Source of the DNA: Paraburkholderia sp. BL23I1N1
GTDB taxonomy: Bacteria > Pseudomonadota > Gammaproteobacteria > Burkholderiales > Burkholderiaceae
Direction of reading: 5' to 3'
Assembly (NCBI RefSeq): GCF_003610295.1
Contig: NZ_RAPV01000001.1
Location: 3,534,001 to 3,598,000 of the forward strand
Length of the DNA: 64,000 nucleotides
Part shown: one piece after another, positions 53,169 through 61,120 of the stretch
How the letters are laid out: every line of letters starts with the position of its first letter
Position numbering within the stretch: the stretch's first letter is position 1
Notes under the pieces: generated by a model
What the model was told of the DNA's origin: nothing
The model's database searches: none
What the model saw: the letters and a program-made list of their open reading frames with translations, nothing else
Position numbers and translations under genes: made by a program

Positions 53169-53480
53169 TTAATAGCGCGGGGGCGGCGGGCGATGGTCGT
53201 CGCGATCGCCGTGATGATGCGGATCGTAGTCGTGCGGATGATGACGCATCCAGTCGTCATGGGCCCAGTAGCGATGGCCGTCCCAGTAACGATCGCCATG
53301 CCAGCCGAGGTTGATCGACACGTCCACCGGCGTCATGTGCGGCTGACCGTAAACCACCGGCCCCGGACCATTCTCGACAATCACCCGTTCCTGGGCGAAA
53401 GCGCTGCCGGCTGCGAGCAACGCGCCGCCGGCCAGCAAGGTTGCAACAATCGAACGCGACATCTTGTTAAAGGTTTTCAT
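53169..53480 (-). CDS. Small secreted His/Asp-rich protein
   Basis: A 103-aa protein with a clear signal peptide (SIVATLLAGGALLAAGSAFAQ, cleavage near residue 29). The mature part of about 75 residues ends in a dense run of His, Asp, Trp, Tyr and Arg (DWMRHHPHDYDPHHHGDRDD and a Pro tail). Metal binding is plausible by composition only. GGAGG lies 7 nt before the ATG at 53480. No family is recognised, and no metal-transport genes are adjacent. Confidence 0.8.
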   Translation of the reverse strand: MKTFNKMSRSIVATLLAGGALLAAGSAFAQERVIVENGPGPVVYGQPHMTPVDVSINLGWHGDRYWDGHRYWAHDDWMRHHPHDYDPHHHGDRDDHRPPPPRY

Positions 53481-53510
53481 CGTGACCTCCCATGCAAAGT
53501 TTTGTGTCAA

Positions 53511-53803
53511 GCCAGCGCCCGTGTTCGGTCGACATCGAACCGCGATTTATTTTTGGTTCGGACCAGACGCCGTACGCTTGAAACCAACTTTAGCGGGGCA
53601 AACCGCATGAAGACGTGAGCACTTGTAAGCGCACATTTCATAGAAAAAGACTGATGAAAAGTGGCCTTTTCGGGATTAGCCGCCCGTCTACTGCGCATGC
53701 GCAGTGGATCGACTGAATGGCACCGCGACGCCTTGTGAGCCGTCGTTACATTCATTTCGGCCGAGAAATATTCGGAAAGACCGGGAATTGGGTAGTAAGC
53801 ACC
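53511..53803. other. Non-coding gap with one perfect palindrome
   Basis: No gene is seen. A perfect 16-bp palindrome ACTGCGCATGCGCAGT lies at 53690-53705. It could be an operator, but no promoter elements are evident around it. Confidence 0.4.
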
Positions 53804-53846
53804 CAAAAAACAAAAGCCACGGCACGCGTTTCGCGGGCGGTGGCTT
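53804..53846 (-). terminator. Terminator after the DUF3563 gene
   Basis: On the minus strand AAGCCAC (53846-53840) pairs with GTGGCTT (53820-53814), followed by TTGTTTTTTG. It is 74 bp after the DUF3563 stop. Confidence 0.7.
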
Positions 53847-53919
53847 CAGTGATGCGAGGCGCACTGGACGTGCGCGCCCATGCGCGGTGGTCCGCGCTCA
53901 GGCTGTGCAACTTTGCGTT

Positions 53920-54078
53920 TTAGTCGCTCAGCTTGATGCCGAACAACGTGGCTTGCGCTTTGCGCATGCGCTCTGTTTCGCGGCTACGCGCAGCGTACGA
54001 GTAGTCCGAATCCAGCGGCAGATGGGGCGACGCAAAGAGGTCGCTGACCTTTTGGAACAGTGCAAAAATGAAGCTCAT
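53920..54078 (-). CDS. DUF3563-family micro-protein
   Basis: A 52-aa protein starting MSFIFALFQKVSDLF and ending MRKAQATLFGIKLSD, matching by recall the DUF3563 family of Burkholderiaceae. The N-terminal 15 residues are an amphipathic, hydrophobic helix. The middle (SDYSYAARSRETERMRKA) is polar and charged. GGGAG precedes the ATG. Function is unknown. The promoter has an unusual double palindrome (54108-54147), suggesting tight regulation. Confidence 0.88.
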   Translation of the reverse strand: MSFIFALFQKVSDLFASPHLPLDSDYSYAARSRETERMRKAQATLFGIKLSD

Positions 54079-54107
54079 GGCGACTCCCGGTTGGTTACTG
54101 CATTAGC

Positions 54108-54147
54108 TAGGGTTTTCCCTTAAGAAGCATTATAGGGTTTTCCCTAG
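54108..54147 (-). promoter_or_regulatory. Promoter with two GGGAAAACCC palindromes around TATAAT
   Basis: On the minus strand a consensus TATAAT (54134-54129) is abutted upstream by AGGGAAAACCCT (54145-54134). A second copy, AGGGAAAACCCT (54120-54109), lies about where transcription would begin. Centres are 25 bp apart. There is no good -35 at the proper distance, so an activator may be required, or a repressor may occupy both sites. It ends 30 bp before the DUF3563 ATG. Confidence 0.65.
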
Positions 54148-54267
54148 TCAAAAGCTAGTGCAATGCAGCAATTTCTCGGGTGTGGTGTGTTGTCACAGTG
54201 TTTTATCGATGGTGCGTTGCACCATGACAACGTCCCTGTTTTTCATATTTCAGGGTCAAAACTCCGT

Positions 54268-54576
54268 CTACTGAAGCGTGGTCGCCTGCGGCTTCCTGCT
54301 GCGCGTGGGTTTCGTGCTCGTCATGTTTTTGCGAGGGTTGACCACGGCGGCGTCGACGGCGCCTGCCGCCGCGCTCTCCGCGCGCATCAGCATCGCGCTG
54401 TTGACGGACACAATCAGCCCCGGCAGCGTCCGCGCGGGATTGTCTTGCGGCTTGACGGAGGCACCCGTCGCCGAAAACTCCACATTCAAAACCCAGTACC
54501 CCTCGTGTATGCCCTGATCGCGCAAAAGCGCGCCTAGGAGTTCCTCGATGGAATATTTGTGCTCGCTGGTCGGCAT
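54268..54576 (-). CDS. Small hypothetical protein
   Basis: A 102-aa protein without signal or membrane segment. The first 60 residues (SIEELLGALLRDQGIHEGYW, VLNVEFSATGA) look folded, with an alpha then beta pattern. The last 30 are a basic Lys/Pro/Thr tail. GGGAG before the ATG supports translation. I do not recognise a family. Confidence 0.7.
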   Translation of the reverse strand: MPTSEHKYSIEELLGALLRDQGIHEGYWVLNVEFSATGASVKPQDNPARTLPGLIVSVNSAMLMRAESAAAGAVDAAVVNPRKNMTSTKPTRSRKPQATTLQ

Positions 54577-54915
54577 GGTGGCTCCCGTCAGAAGATGCGC
54601 TGGCGTATCCGGTCCGGCTTCGCAACAGCATCGAGAGTGTAAAACGCGAAAATTGGCTTGCGATGGGGTGGTGGCGGATGGTGCCTTACGGCGCCTATCT
54701 GGGCAGCGAACGTGAGCAAGCGGGAGGTGGGCAGCGGGGAGCCGGAGCGGAAGCAGGGATGCCAGTAGGAGGCGGCGAAAGATGCCTTACGGCGCCGATC
54801 CGGAAGCCGAAATCCGGGAAGCGGCGGACACGAAGCGCGAAGTCGCGGTAGGTAGCAGCAGAAGCCGAAAGGGATACGCCGCCGCCGACTCTCGCCGGCG
54901 CGGCGGCACCGAAAA
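54577..54915. other. Purine-rich non-coding gap
   Basis: No convincing gene. The 14-mer TGCCTTACGGCGCC occurs twice (54682-54695 and 54783-54796), 101 bp apart, within a G/A-rich stretch. No terminator or promoter is clear. Confidence 0.4.
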
Positions 54916-56259
54916 TCAGTGCGAGTTGGCTGCTTTCGGCTTGTGCGCGTGCTGTGCGCGCGCGGCGCGTTTGCCATGAGTTGGCGTGGCCGCCGCCGGC
55001 TGGGGTGCCGCTGTTAGGGCTGCGTCAGAAGCGGCGCTGGCCGTTGCCGCGTTGGCCATCGCCATATGGGTGTCGAGCAAGCTGGTCATAGCGGCCTGCT
55101 GGTTCTGCATCATCTGTTCAATGCGGTGTTGCTGGGCGGTGGTTTCACGCGTCAGGCGCATCAGAAGCACCGTCTGCGTGATGCCGATCGCGACCGTCAT
55201 CAGCAGCGCGCCCACCACGATCGACAGCATCCATTTCATGCGACGTGAATGGTCGGTTGCGGCGCGGCGTTGATCGGCGATCACGCCATATAGCGCGTCG
55301 ACGGTATCGGCGAAGGCTGTCGCACGCGCGCGGTCGAGTTCAGGCGCGGCGCGCAGCGCTGCCGCGGCAGCTTCGGCGCGCTGCGTTTCCCGAAAGGCAG
55401 GCGCAGCGAAAGCAGCGGATGCGTGCACGGACGCTGTAGCAGTCGCAGATGCCGGCACATCGCCCGACGGCTTGGCGGCCTGCTTCGCCCCAGCAGCCAT
55501 CACTCCAGCCTCGGACTCCGTCGAAGATGCCAAGCGCTCCGTTCCCGCATCCGCGGCTTCGGCACCGGCTGCTTCTCGCGAAGCCGTCGTCGCCTTGGCA
55601 ACGGTCGTGGCGACGCGCTGCGGCGGCATTGGCGGTGTGGCGCCGCCCGACGTCGATGCAACCGCTGCATCTGCCGCCGTGGCATCCGGCTCGGCCACCT
55701 GGCGCAGCGCGGTCACGCTGCGCGCCACGGTCGCGGCCGCCATCGCGGACGTCAACGGCGTGCTCACGTCACGCGTCGATGCCGCCGGCTTCTCTTCGGC
55801 CGACGCCTCGGCATCCCCGAAAGCCAGCTCGCCAACCAGCGGAGCCACCGTCTCAACAGTCTCCGTCTCCAACCCGCTCAATTGCGCATTCACCGGCGCC
55901 GGTTCATCGGATTTTGCAGCACGAGGCGCGCGGCGCGCGGCCCTTGCCTCCAGCGCGACACCGTCGGTATCGATCACGCCAACCGCAGCCAGCACGACAT
56001 CGGGTAATTCAAAGCCATGCAACGTGCCTTGCCGGATGTCGATGTTCATCGCTTCCAGCGTGGCGCGGGTGGGATCGTCAGGGAACAGGTCGAGTGTGCT
56101 GTCGTCGCGTGCGGCATCGCTCAGTTGCGCGAGACGTTGTGCCGAGCGCGCGGCGCGCGCCAGCTTGTTTTCAGTTTCGGTCGAGACGGTGGCCTGACGC
56201 CGCTTCTTCGAAGCGGCGCGCTGAGGCCGGGACTGCGTGGATGCTGCGGAATCTGCCAT
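54916..56259 (-). CDS. Hypothetical single-pass membrane protein with long Ala-rich region
   Basis: A 447-aa protein from the ATG at 56259. A basic N-terminus (RAASKKRRQATVS) is followed by a short conserved-looking segment (LDLFPDDPTRATLEAMNIDI, about 57-76). A long Ala/Thr/Glu-rich low-complexity region covers about 100-300. One transmembrane helix lies near 343-366 (LSIVVGALLMTVAIGITQTVLLM), and a His/Lys-rich tail follows. No family is recognised. It may be a scaffold-like protein; it stands alone and divergent from the AGE-family gene region. Confidence 0.75.
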   Translation of the reverse strand: MADSAASTQSRPQRAASKKRRQATVSTETENKLARAARSAQRLAQLSDAARDDSTLDLFPDDPTRATLEAMNIDIRQGTLHGFELPDVVLAAVGVIDTDGVALEARAARRAPRAAKSDEPAPVNAQLSGLETETVETVAPLVGELAFGDAEASAEEKPAASTRDVSTPLTSAMAAATVARSVTALRQVAEPDATAADAAVASTSGGATPPMPPQRVATTVAKATTASREAAGAEAADAGTERLASSTESEAGVMAAGAKQAAKPSGDVPASATATASVHASAAFAAPAFRETQRAEAAAAALRAAPELDRARATAFADTVDALYGVIADQRRAATDHSRRMKWMLSIVVGALLMTVAIGITQTVLLMRLTRETTAQQHRIEQMMQNQQAAMTSLLDTHMAMANAATASAASDAALTAAPQPAAATPTHGKRAARAQHAHKPKAANSH

Positions 56260-56392
56260 AGAGAAAAAAGCGGTCGTCGCCGGAAAGCGGGCGCCGAGCA
56301 CCGCTCGTCAATGCCCTTGGAATTTTTCGAGACCGCATTGTCGCATGGCCACCCGCCCCAGCCGAAGCCATTCGCCGACGATTTTCCGCTTT

Positions 56393-56539
56393 TTAAGACG
56401 ACGCTTCGTCCTGCCGGAACTGCTTGACGCCATGCAACTGACGCAAGCGTGCGCAGATGGCTTCATATTCGGTATTCGACACGCGATGCAGGGTGATCAT
56501 GACTTCATCGCACTCCGGCGCGTCGTCGCTTTGCTCCAT
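56393..56539 (-). CDS. Possible small acidic ORF
   Basis: A 48-aa frame, MEQSDDAPECDEVMITLHRV, then SNTEYEAICARLRQLHGVKQ. It has a strand-helix look, and the frame is open further upstream, with residues RWHSETGAEYASQNFRCPRV that could belong to a GTG/TTG-started longer form. There is no strong ribosome site. It is listed because composition is more protein-like than the shadows around it. Confidence 0.4.
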   Translation of the reverse strand: MEQSDDAPECDEVMITLHRVSNTEYEAICARLRQLHGVKQFRQDEASS

Positions 56540-56719
56540 CACAAACGGCTTGACGCGCGGGCATCTGAAATTTTGCGAAGCGTATTCCGCACCCGTCTCA
56601 GAGTGCCAGCGGCGGACGTTTGCTTTATGCTTGCCCGCACGCGGGCGCATCCATCGCAACAAACTGAGTCCGCAAGCATTTCGAACGACCGCGAACGACC
56701 GCATTTGACCAACCGAACT

Positions 56720-57829
56720 ATGCAGAGCATGACCCCTTCCACCGCTTCCACGATCACTCTCGCCACCACGCTTCGGGATCACTTCACTCGTGTGGTGCTG
56801 CCGCTGTGGCGCGGGCCCGGGTTCAACACCGCGCTGAAGTTGCCGTACGAAGCAGTCAGCGCCGAAGGTCCCGAGCCGTTGCCCGCGGGACGTTACCGGG
56901 CGATGGCATGCGCGCGGCAATTGTTCGTGTTCTCGCAAGCGGGCGATGCGGCTCATGCCCAGGTGCTATTCGATTCGCTGATCCACACCTTTCAGGACAC
57001 GCGCCACGGCGGATGGTTCTATAGCGTGGATGCGCAGGGCGCGCCGCTCGACACCACCAAAGACCTGTACACGATTGCATTCGTCGTGTTCGCCTGTGCG
57101 GAATATGGCGGCCGTTCCGGCAATCGCGACGCGCTGGACGTCGTGCATCGAACGTCGGCACTGATTCAGTCGCACTTCGCGGCCGCGGACGATCTGTTCA
57201 ACGCCGCGCTCACCGCGGATTTCGCCCGTGTGACCGGCATGCCGATCCAGAATCCCCTGATGCATCTGACCGAGGCCTGGCTGGCCGCCCGCAGCGCCAC
57301 GCGCGACAACACCTTCGACGCCCCGTTGCGCCGACTTGCCGGCGCCATCGCACATCACTTCGTGCATGCGCCCACCGGTTGTATCGCCGAATTACCAATT
57401 GGCGCGGACGACAACCGTCTGGAACCGGGACACCAGTTCGAGTGGTTCTGGCTGGTCAAGCAGGCGGGCGCGTTGTTCGAAGCCTCCGGTCTGGACGAAT
57501 CGCTGACGCGTGCGTTCGGCTTCGCGCAGCAATATGGCGTGGACCCGCATACAGGCGGCGTGTGCGCCTCGCTCGACGAAACCGGGCGGATCAAGGACGC
57601 CACCCAGCGGATCTGGGCTCAGACGGAATATCTGCGCGCCCTGGCGAGCCATGACGACCCCGCCGTGCTCGCCGCACTGCCGCGGCAAATCGGGCTTTTC
57701 CAGCAACGCTTCCTGCGCCCGCAAGGCTGGTTCGAATGCAAAACGGCCGCCGGTGACGTGGCGCGCGCCGACATGCCATCGACCACGCCCTATCACCTTG
57801 CGACCGCCTATGACGCCTTGCCGGGCTAA
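56720..57829 (+). CDS. AGE-family (N-acylglucosamine 2-epimerase-like) sugar isomerase
   Basis: A 369-aa (alpha/alpha)6-barrel protein. Landmarks of the AGE/cellobiose epimerase/YihS superfamily include RHGGWFYSVDAQG near 96-108, NPLMHLTEAWLA near 175 and LEPGHQFEWFWL near 236, with the catalytic histidines. Members include mannose isomerase and aldose-ketose isomerases; the substrate is not determined here. The start could also be the ATG at 56729. A short possible ORF lies opposite upstream. Confidence 0.88.
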   Translation: MQSMTPSTASTITLATTLRDHFTRVVLPLWRGPGFNTALKLPYEAVSAEGPEPLPAGRYRAMACARQLFVFSQAGDAAHAQVLFDSLIHTFQDTRHGGWFYSVDAQGAPLDTTKDLYTIAFVVFACAEYGGRSGNRDALDVVHRTSALIQSHFAAADDLFNAALTADFARVTGMPIQNPLMHLTEAWLAARSATRDNTFDAPLRRLAGAIAHHFVHAPTGCIAELPIGADDNRLEPGHQFEWFWLVKQAGALFEASGLDESLTRAFGFAQQYGVDPHTGGVCASLDETGRIKDATQRIWAQTEYLRALASHDDPAVLAALPRQIGLFQQRFLRPQGWFECKTAAGDVARADMPSTTPYHLATAYDALPG

Positions 57830-57882
57830 GCGCCGGCCAGCATCCCCCGGGCGTCGGCGTTAAAAGCCGACTGACCGGTCAA

Positions 57883-58158
57883 TCAATATTCTTCGCGTTG
57901 CCACGGGCCCCAGTCGGCGTCGGCGGTTTTAAATCGCGTGTAGGTCGCGCTGTGACCGGTGGGGGTGTCCGACGTATCGCCGTGTGGTTTTTTGTCGGTG
58001 GTGTGAAGGGCGAAAGCCTGGTGATCTGCGGTATCGACCGTAATACGGCCGACCGGGTCCGGGGCGTTCTCTTGAGGTGATTTCGACTCCAATATCGCGA
58101 GATAAGGGGTCAAACGACTCCAGAACGAGGTGAGTTCTTCCTGCAAATAGTGTGTCAA
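57883..58158 (-). CDS. Small hypothetical protein, TTG start
   Basis: A 91-aa protein (MTHYLQEELTSFWSRLTPYL...) with an N-terminal amphipathic helix and a polar C-terminal half ending DWGPWQREEY. It starts with TTG at 58158, with AGGA at the right spacing. It converges with the AGE-family gene, 54 bp apart. No family is recognised. Confidence 0.6.
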   Translation of the reverse strand: MTHYLQEELTSFWSRLTPYLAILESKSPQENAPDPVGRITVDTADHQAFALHTTDKKPHGDTSDTPTGHSATYTRFKTADADWGPWQREEY

Positions 58159-58377
58159 TGTTTTTCCTGGAAGAGTAATACAAACAGTTTACCCTACCGG
58201 TTGCAGCACCCCTGCAAAAAGCTTTCCAGGCCTCAAAAGGGCCTAATCAGGGGAATACCCGAATACGTGTTGATTGGCGTCCATCATAAAGACGTGATAC
58301 AACTCTCACTTCGCGCTCGATCTCACGTTGAGAAATAGCGGTCGCGAATGCAACACACAACATTTATTGGATTAAAA
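58159..58377 (+). other. Leader region of the cold-shock gene
   Basis: The 219 bp between the divergent hypothetical gene and the csp ATG hold no gene. Cold-shock genes commonly have long structured 5' leaders, and AGGCC/GGCCT arms near 58228-58244 can form a hairpin. No promoter could be fixed. Confidence 0.4.
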
Positions 58378-58581
58378 ATGGCAACAGGTACTGTGAAGTG
58401 GTTTAACGATGCAAAGGGCTTTGGCTTCATCACGCCGGACGACGGCGGTGAAGACCTCTTCGCGCACTTTTCGGAAGTTCAAGGCAGCGGCTTCAAGTCC
58501 CTGCAGGAAAACCAGAAGGTGACGTTCGAAGTTAAGCAAGGCCCGAAGGGCAAGCAGGCTGCGAACATCCAGCCGGCCTAA
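58378..58581 (+). CDS. cspA: Cold-shock protein (CspA family)
   Basis: A 67-aa single OB-fold RNA/DNA chaperone. RNP1 is KGFGFI near residues 13-18 and RNP2 is DLFAHF near 27-32. [20 protein letters not shown] is the typical beta-proteobacterial start. It is followed by a strong terminator. Confidence 0.97.
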   Translation: MATGTVKWFNDAKGFGFITPDDGGEDLFAHFSEVQGSGFKSLQENQKVTFEVKQGPKGKQAANIQPA

Positions 58582-58627
58582 GTACCTTCCGGTACTTGAA
58601 GCACCCTTAGGCGCTTGCGTCTAATGC

Positions 58628-58660
58628 AAAATGGCCCGCTTTGGCGGGCCATTTTCTTTT
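58628..58660. terminator. Terminator between cspA and the chemoreceptor gene
   Basis: AAAATGGCCCGC (58628-58639) pairs with GCGGGCCATTTT (58644-58655), with TTTT after it on the plus strand and AAAA before it, so it can serve both converging genes. Confidence 0.88.
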
Positions 58661-58692
58661 GCCGATGCCCTCTTTTGGGGCACTCTCGCGGC

Positions 58693-60324
58693 TCAAATTG
58701 CCCGCATCCCGGACAGCGCGAATTCCGTCCTTCGACCGCCCAGTTCGTCAAATTGTTGCGTGCGCAACACAGTTTCAGAAATTTCGAACACGGACACGGC
58801 CTGTTTCAATTGCTGCGTCTGCTGATGCAGTGAAGCTGCCGCGGCTGCGGCCTCTTCCACAAGCGCCGCGTTCTGCTGCGTCATCTCGTCCATCTGCACC
58901 ACCGCCTGGTTGACCTGCTCGATGCCCGTGCTCTGTTCGAGCGACGACGCGCTGATTTCCGCCATCATCTGCGTGACGCGCGAGATCGACGCCGAAACGT
59001 TGCTCATCGCCTCGCCGGCATGCTCGACCAGCGTCGAGCCGCCCTGAATCTCGGCAACCGACTCACTGATCAACGTCTTGATTTCCTTCGCCGACTGCGC
59101 GCTGCGCTGGGCCAAACCACGCACCTCGCCCGCCACCACGGCGAAACCACGGCCCTGCTCGCCGGCGCGGGCTGCTTCGACGGCTGCGTTCAGCGCGAGG
59201 ATATTGGTCTGGAACGCGATACCGTCGATCACCGAAATGATCTCGGCGATCTTGTCCGAGCTTTGCGCGATGCCGCGCATCTTGTCGACCACCTCGTTGA
59301 CCACTTCGCTGCCGCGCGAGGTGGCCTCGAGCGCGGTTTCGGCGAGCGCATTGGCCTCGCGGGCGTGATCGGCGTTCTGGCGCACCGTGGCGGTCAATTC
59401 CTCCATGCTCGACGCGGTTTCTTCAAGCGACGCCGCCTGGTTTTCCGTTCGTGCCGACAGATCGGCGTTGCCGGTGGCAATTTCGTCGGCGCCGAGGTGA
59501 ATCGAGTCGGCGGATTCGCGCACGGTTTGCACGGTGCGCGCCACGCTGGCCTGCATTTTCGCGAGACCCGAGAACAGGCGGCCGATCTCGTTGGTGCCGC
59601 GCGAAGCGATCGGCTGATCCAGACGCCCTTGCGCGATGCGGTCAAAATGACGGCCGGCTTCTTCCAGCGGCGCCACGACGCCCTTGCGGAGCGCCGCGTA
59701 CACACCGAACGTGCCCGCCACCAGTAAAACCAGGATCACGATGCTCACGGCCCGGAACGTCGCCATGCGCGCGTCGATCGAATCGATCGACGCGCGGCTC
59801 GCGGCGTCGCCGAATTGCACGAAGTTGCGCGACTCGGCGAGATAGGCGTCCTGGAAGCCCTGCGTCGGCTGGTCGAGAAAGGCCTGGATATTGTTCCCGT
59901 CGAGAAACTGCACCAGCTCCGAGAGCGCGTCGTGCAGTTTCTTATAACGTTCGGCGAGCGCAGCAGCGCGCGTGGTGTTTTCGTCGCTGGTCTTCTGCGC
60001 GCTCATGAAGGCGCCGAACGACTGATCGGCCGCCGTCAATTGCTCGCGTGCGTGCTGCACGATGTCCCTCGGCTCGGCGCCGCCGCGCACCATACGCGTA
60101 CCGGCTCGCGACAGGTTGATGCGCGCGTCCATCAGATGCTGGGTCGTTTCATTGACCGCGTCCACCTGCTTCAAGGCGATGTTCGACAGATCGCCCACGT
60201 CGTCATGCGTGCGCGTGAGCGACCAGAACCCCAAACCCACCGTAACAAGCTGGAAAACGCAGAACGCGGCCAGAACACACAACAGGCCGGAAGCGACTTT
60301 GATCTTGCTGAACATCGTGAACAC
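58693..60324 (-). CDS. Methyl-accepting chemotaxis protein, four-helix-bundle type
   Basis: A 543-aa Tsr/Tar-class receptor. TM1 is at about 12-34 (VASGLLCVLAAFCVFQLVTVG), followed by a helical periplasmic sensor of about 150 residues. TM2 is at about 190-212, then HAMP (ending near 265) and the signalling domain with tip [20 protein letters not shown] near residue 385. The C-terminus (FALSGMRAI) is not a CheR-tether pentapeptide. A sigma-28-like promoter lies 34 bp upstream. Confidence 0.94.
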   Translation of the reverse strand: MFTMFSKIKVASGLLCVLAAFCVFQLVTVGLGFWSLTRTHDDVGDLSNIALKQVDAVNETTQHLMDARINLSRAGTRMVRGGAEPRDIVQHAREQLTAADQSFGAFMSAQKTSDENTTRAAALAERYKKLHDALSELVQFLDGNNIQAFLDQPTQGFQDAYLAESRNFVQFGDAASRASIDSIDARMATFRAVSIVILVLLVAGTFGVYAALRKGVVAPLEEAGRHFDRIAQGRLDQPIASRGTNEIGRLFSGLAKMQASVARTVQTVRESADSIHLGADEIATGNADLSARTENQAASLEETASSMEELTATVRQNADHAREANALAETALEATSRGSEVVNEVVDKMRGIAQSSDKIAEIISVIDGIAFQTNILALNAAVEAARAGEQGRGFAVVAGEVRGLAQRSAQSAKEIKTLISESVAEIQGGSTLVEHAGEAMSNVSASISRVTQMMAEISASSLEQSTGIEQVNQAVVQMDEMTQQNAALVEEAAAAAASLHQQTQQLKQAVSVFEISETVLRTQQFDELGGRRTEFALSGMRAI

Positions 60325-60357
60325 CTAAAGCAAAGAATGACGGGAGCTACGTCCGGG

Positions 60358-60384
60358 TTAACGGCAAGGCCGAACTTTGCTTGA
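60358..60384 (-). promoter_or_regulatory. Sigma-28-like promoter of the second chemoreceptor
   Basis: On the minus strand TCAA (60384-60381), 15 bp, then GCCGTTAA (60365-60358), against TAAA-N15-GCCGATAA: three of four and seven of eight matches with exact spacing. It lies 34 bp before the chemoreceptor start. Confidence 0.7.
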
Positions 60385-60582
60385 GATCAATTCCGCGAAA
60401 GATCGTCTTACAAGCCCTTTTCATCGGCCAACTCCGCAATTTCCGTCATTTTGCGCAACAATGCCGCACAGATATTTTGGATTCACCTTGACGCGGCGCG
60501 TCGGCGCTTCCTAGAGTGGGTAGGGACTGCACAACGCACGCCGGTGCAGATGCCACTGCGGGCCACGCCCAAAGGAATCACG

Positions 60583-61017
60583 ATGACCGACATCCTCGAC
60601 CGGGCGCGCGGCGCACTGCATGCCCAGCCGTTCAGCATGTTGCTCGGCGCTGAACTGATGCACACGGGCACCAGCGAACTGACGCTATGCCTGCCGATCC
60701 GCGACGAACTGCGGCAGCAGCATGGTTTCGTGCATGGCGGCGTGATCAGTTATCTCGCCGACAACGCGTTGACGTTCGCCGGCGCGCTGTCGCTGGGCCC
60801 GAGGGTCGTGACCGGCGAGTACAAGATCAACTATCTGCGGCCGGTGGTGAACGGCACGCTGATCGCGCGGGCGAAGGTCGTCTACGCGGGCCGGCTTCAG
60901 GCAACCTGCCAGTGCAATGTGTATGTGATGGAAGGCGACCGCGAGAAGCTCGTCGCGGTGGCACAAGGCACGATCAATCGCATCAGCGAGAACGGCGAGC
61001 ACGAGCCAGCAGGGTAA
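60583..61017 (+). CDS. PaaI-like hotdog-fold thioesterase
   Basis: A 144-aa acyl-CoA thioesterase candidate. The hotdog motif GFVHGGVISYLADNALTFAG (about 47-66) carries the conserved HGG and catalytic Asp. AAAGGA lies before the ATG at 60583. It is divergent from the chemoreceptor and followed by a strong terminator. The substrate is unknown; such enzymes often release phenylacetyl- or medium-chain acyl groups. Confidence 0.88.
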   Translation: MTDILDRARGALHAQPFSMLLGAELMHTGTSELTLCLPIRDELRQQHGFVHGGVISYLADNALTFAGALSLGPRVVTGEYKINYLRPVVNGTLIARAKVVYAGRLQATCQCNVYVMEGDREKLVAVAQGTINRISENGEHEPAG

Positions 61018-61046
61018 CAAGCGAAAACGAGCGCAAGATGAGCAAA

Positions 61047-61089
61047 AGGCCGTTCCCGCATCGCGCGGGAACGGCCTCTTCGTTTTTTA
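61047..61089. terminator. Strong terminator between converging genes
   Basis: AGGCCGTTCCCGC (61047-61059) pairs perfectly with GCGGGAACGGCCT (61065-61077), a 13-bp stem with a 5-nt loop, with CTTCGTTTTTT after it. It ends the thioesterase transcript and may also serve the fucose-type operon on the minus strand. Confidence 0.9.
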
Positions 61090-61120
61090 GATCAACAACC
61101 GCGCTCGCCAGGCGGGCATA

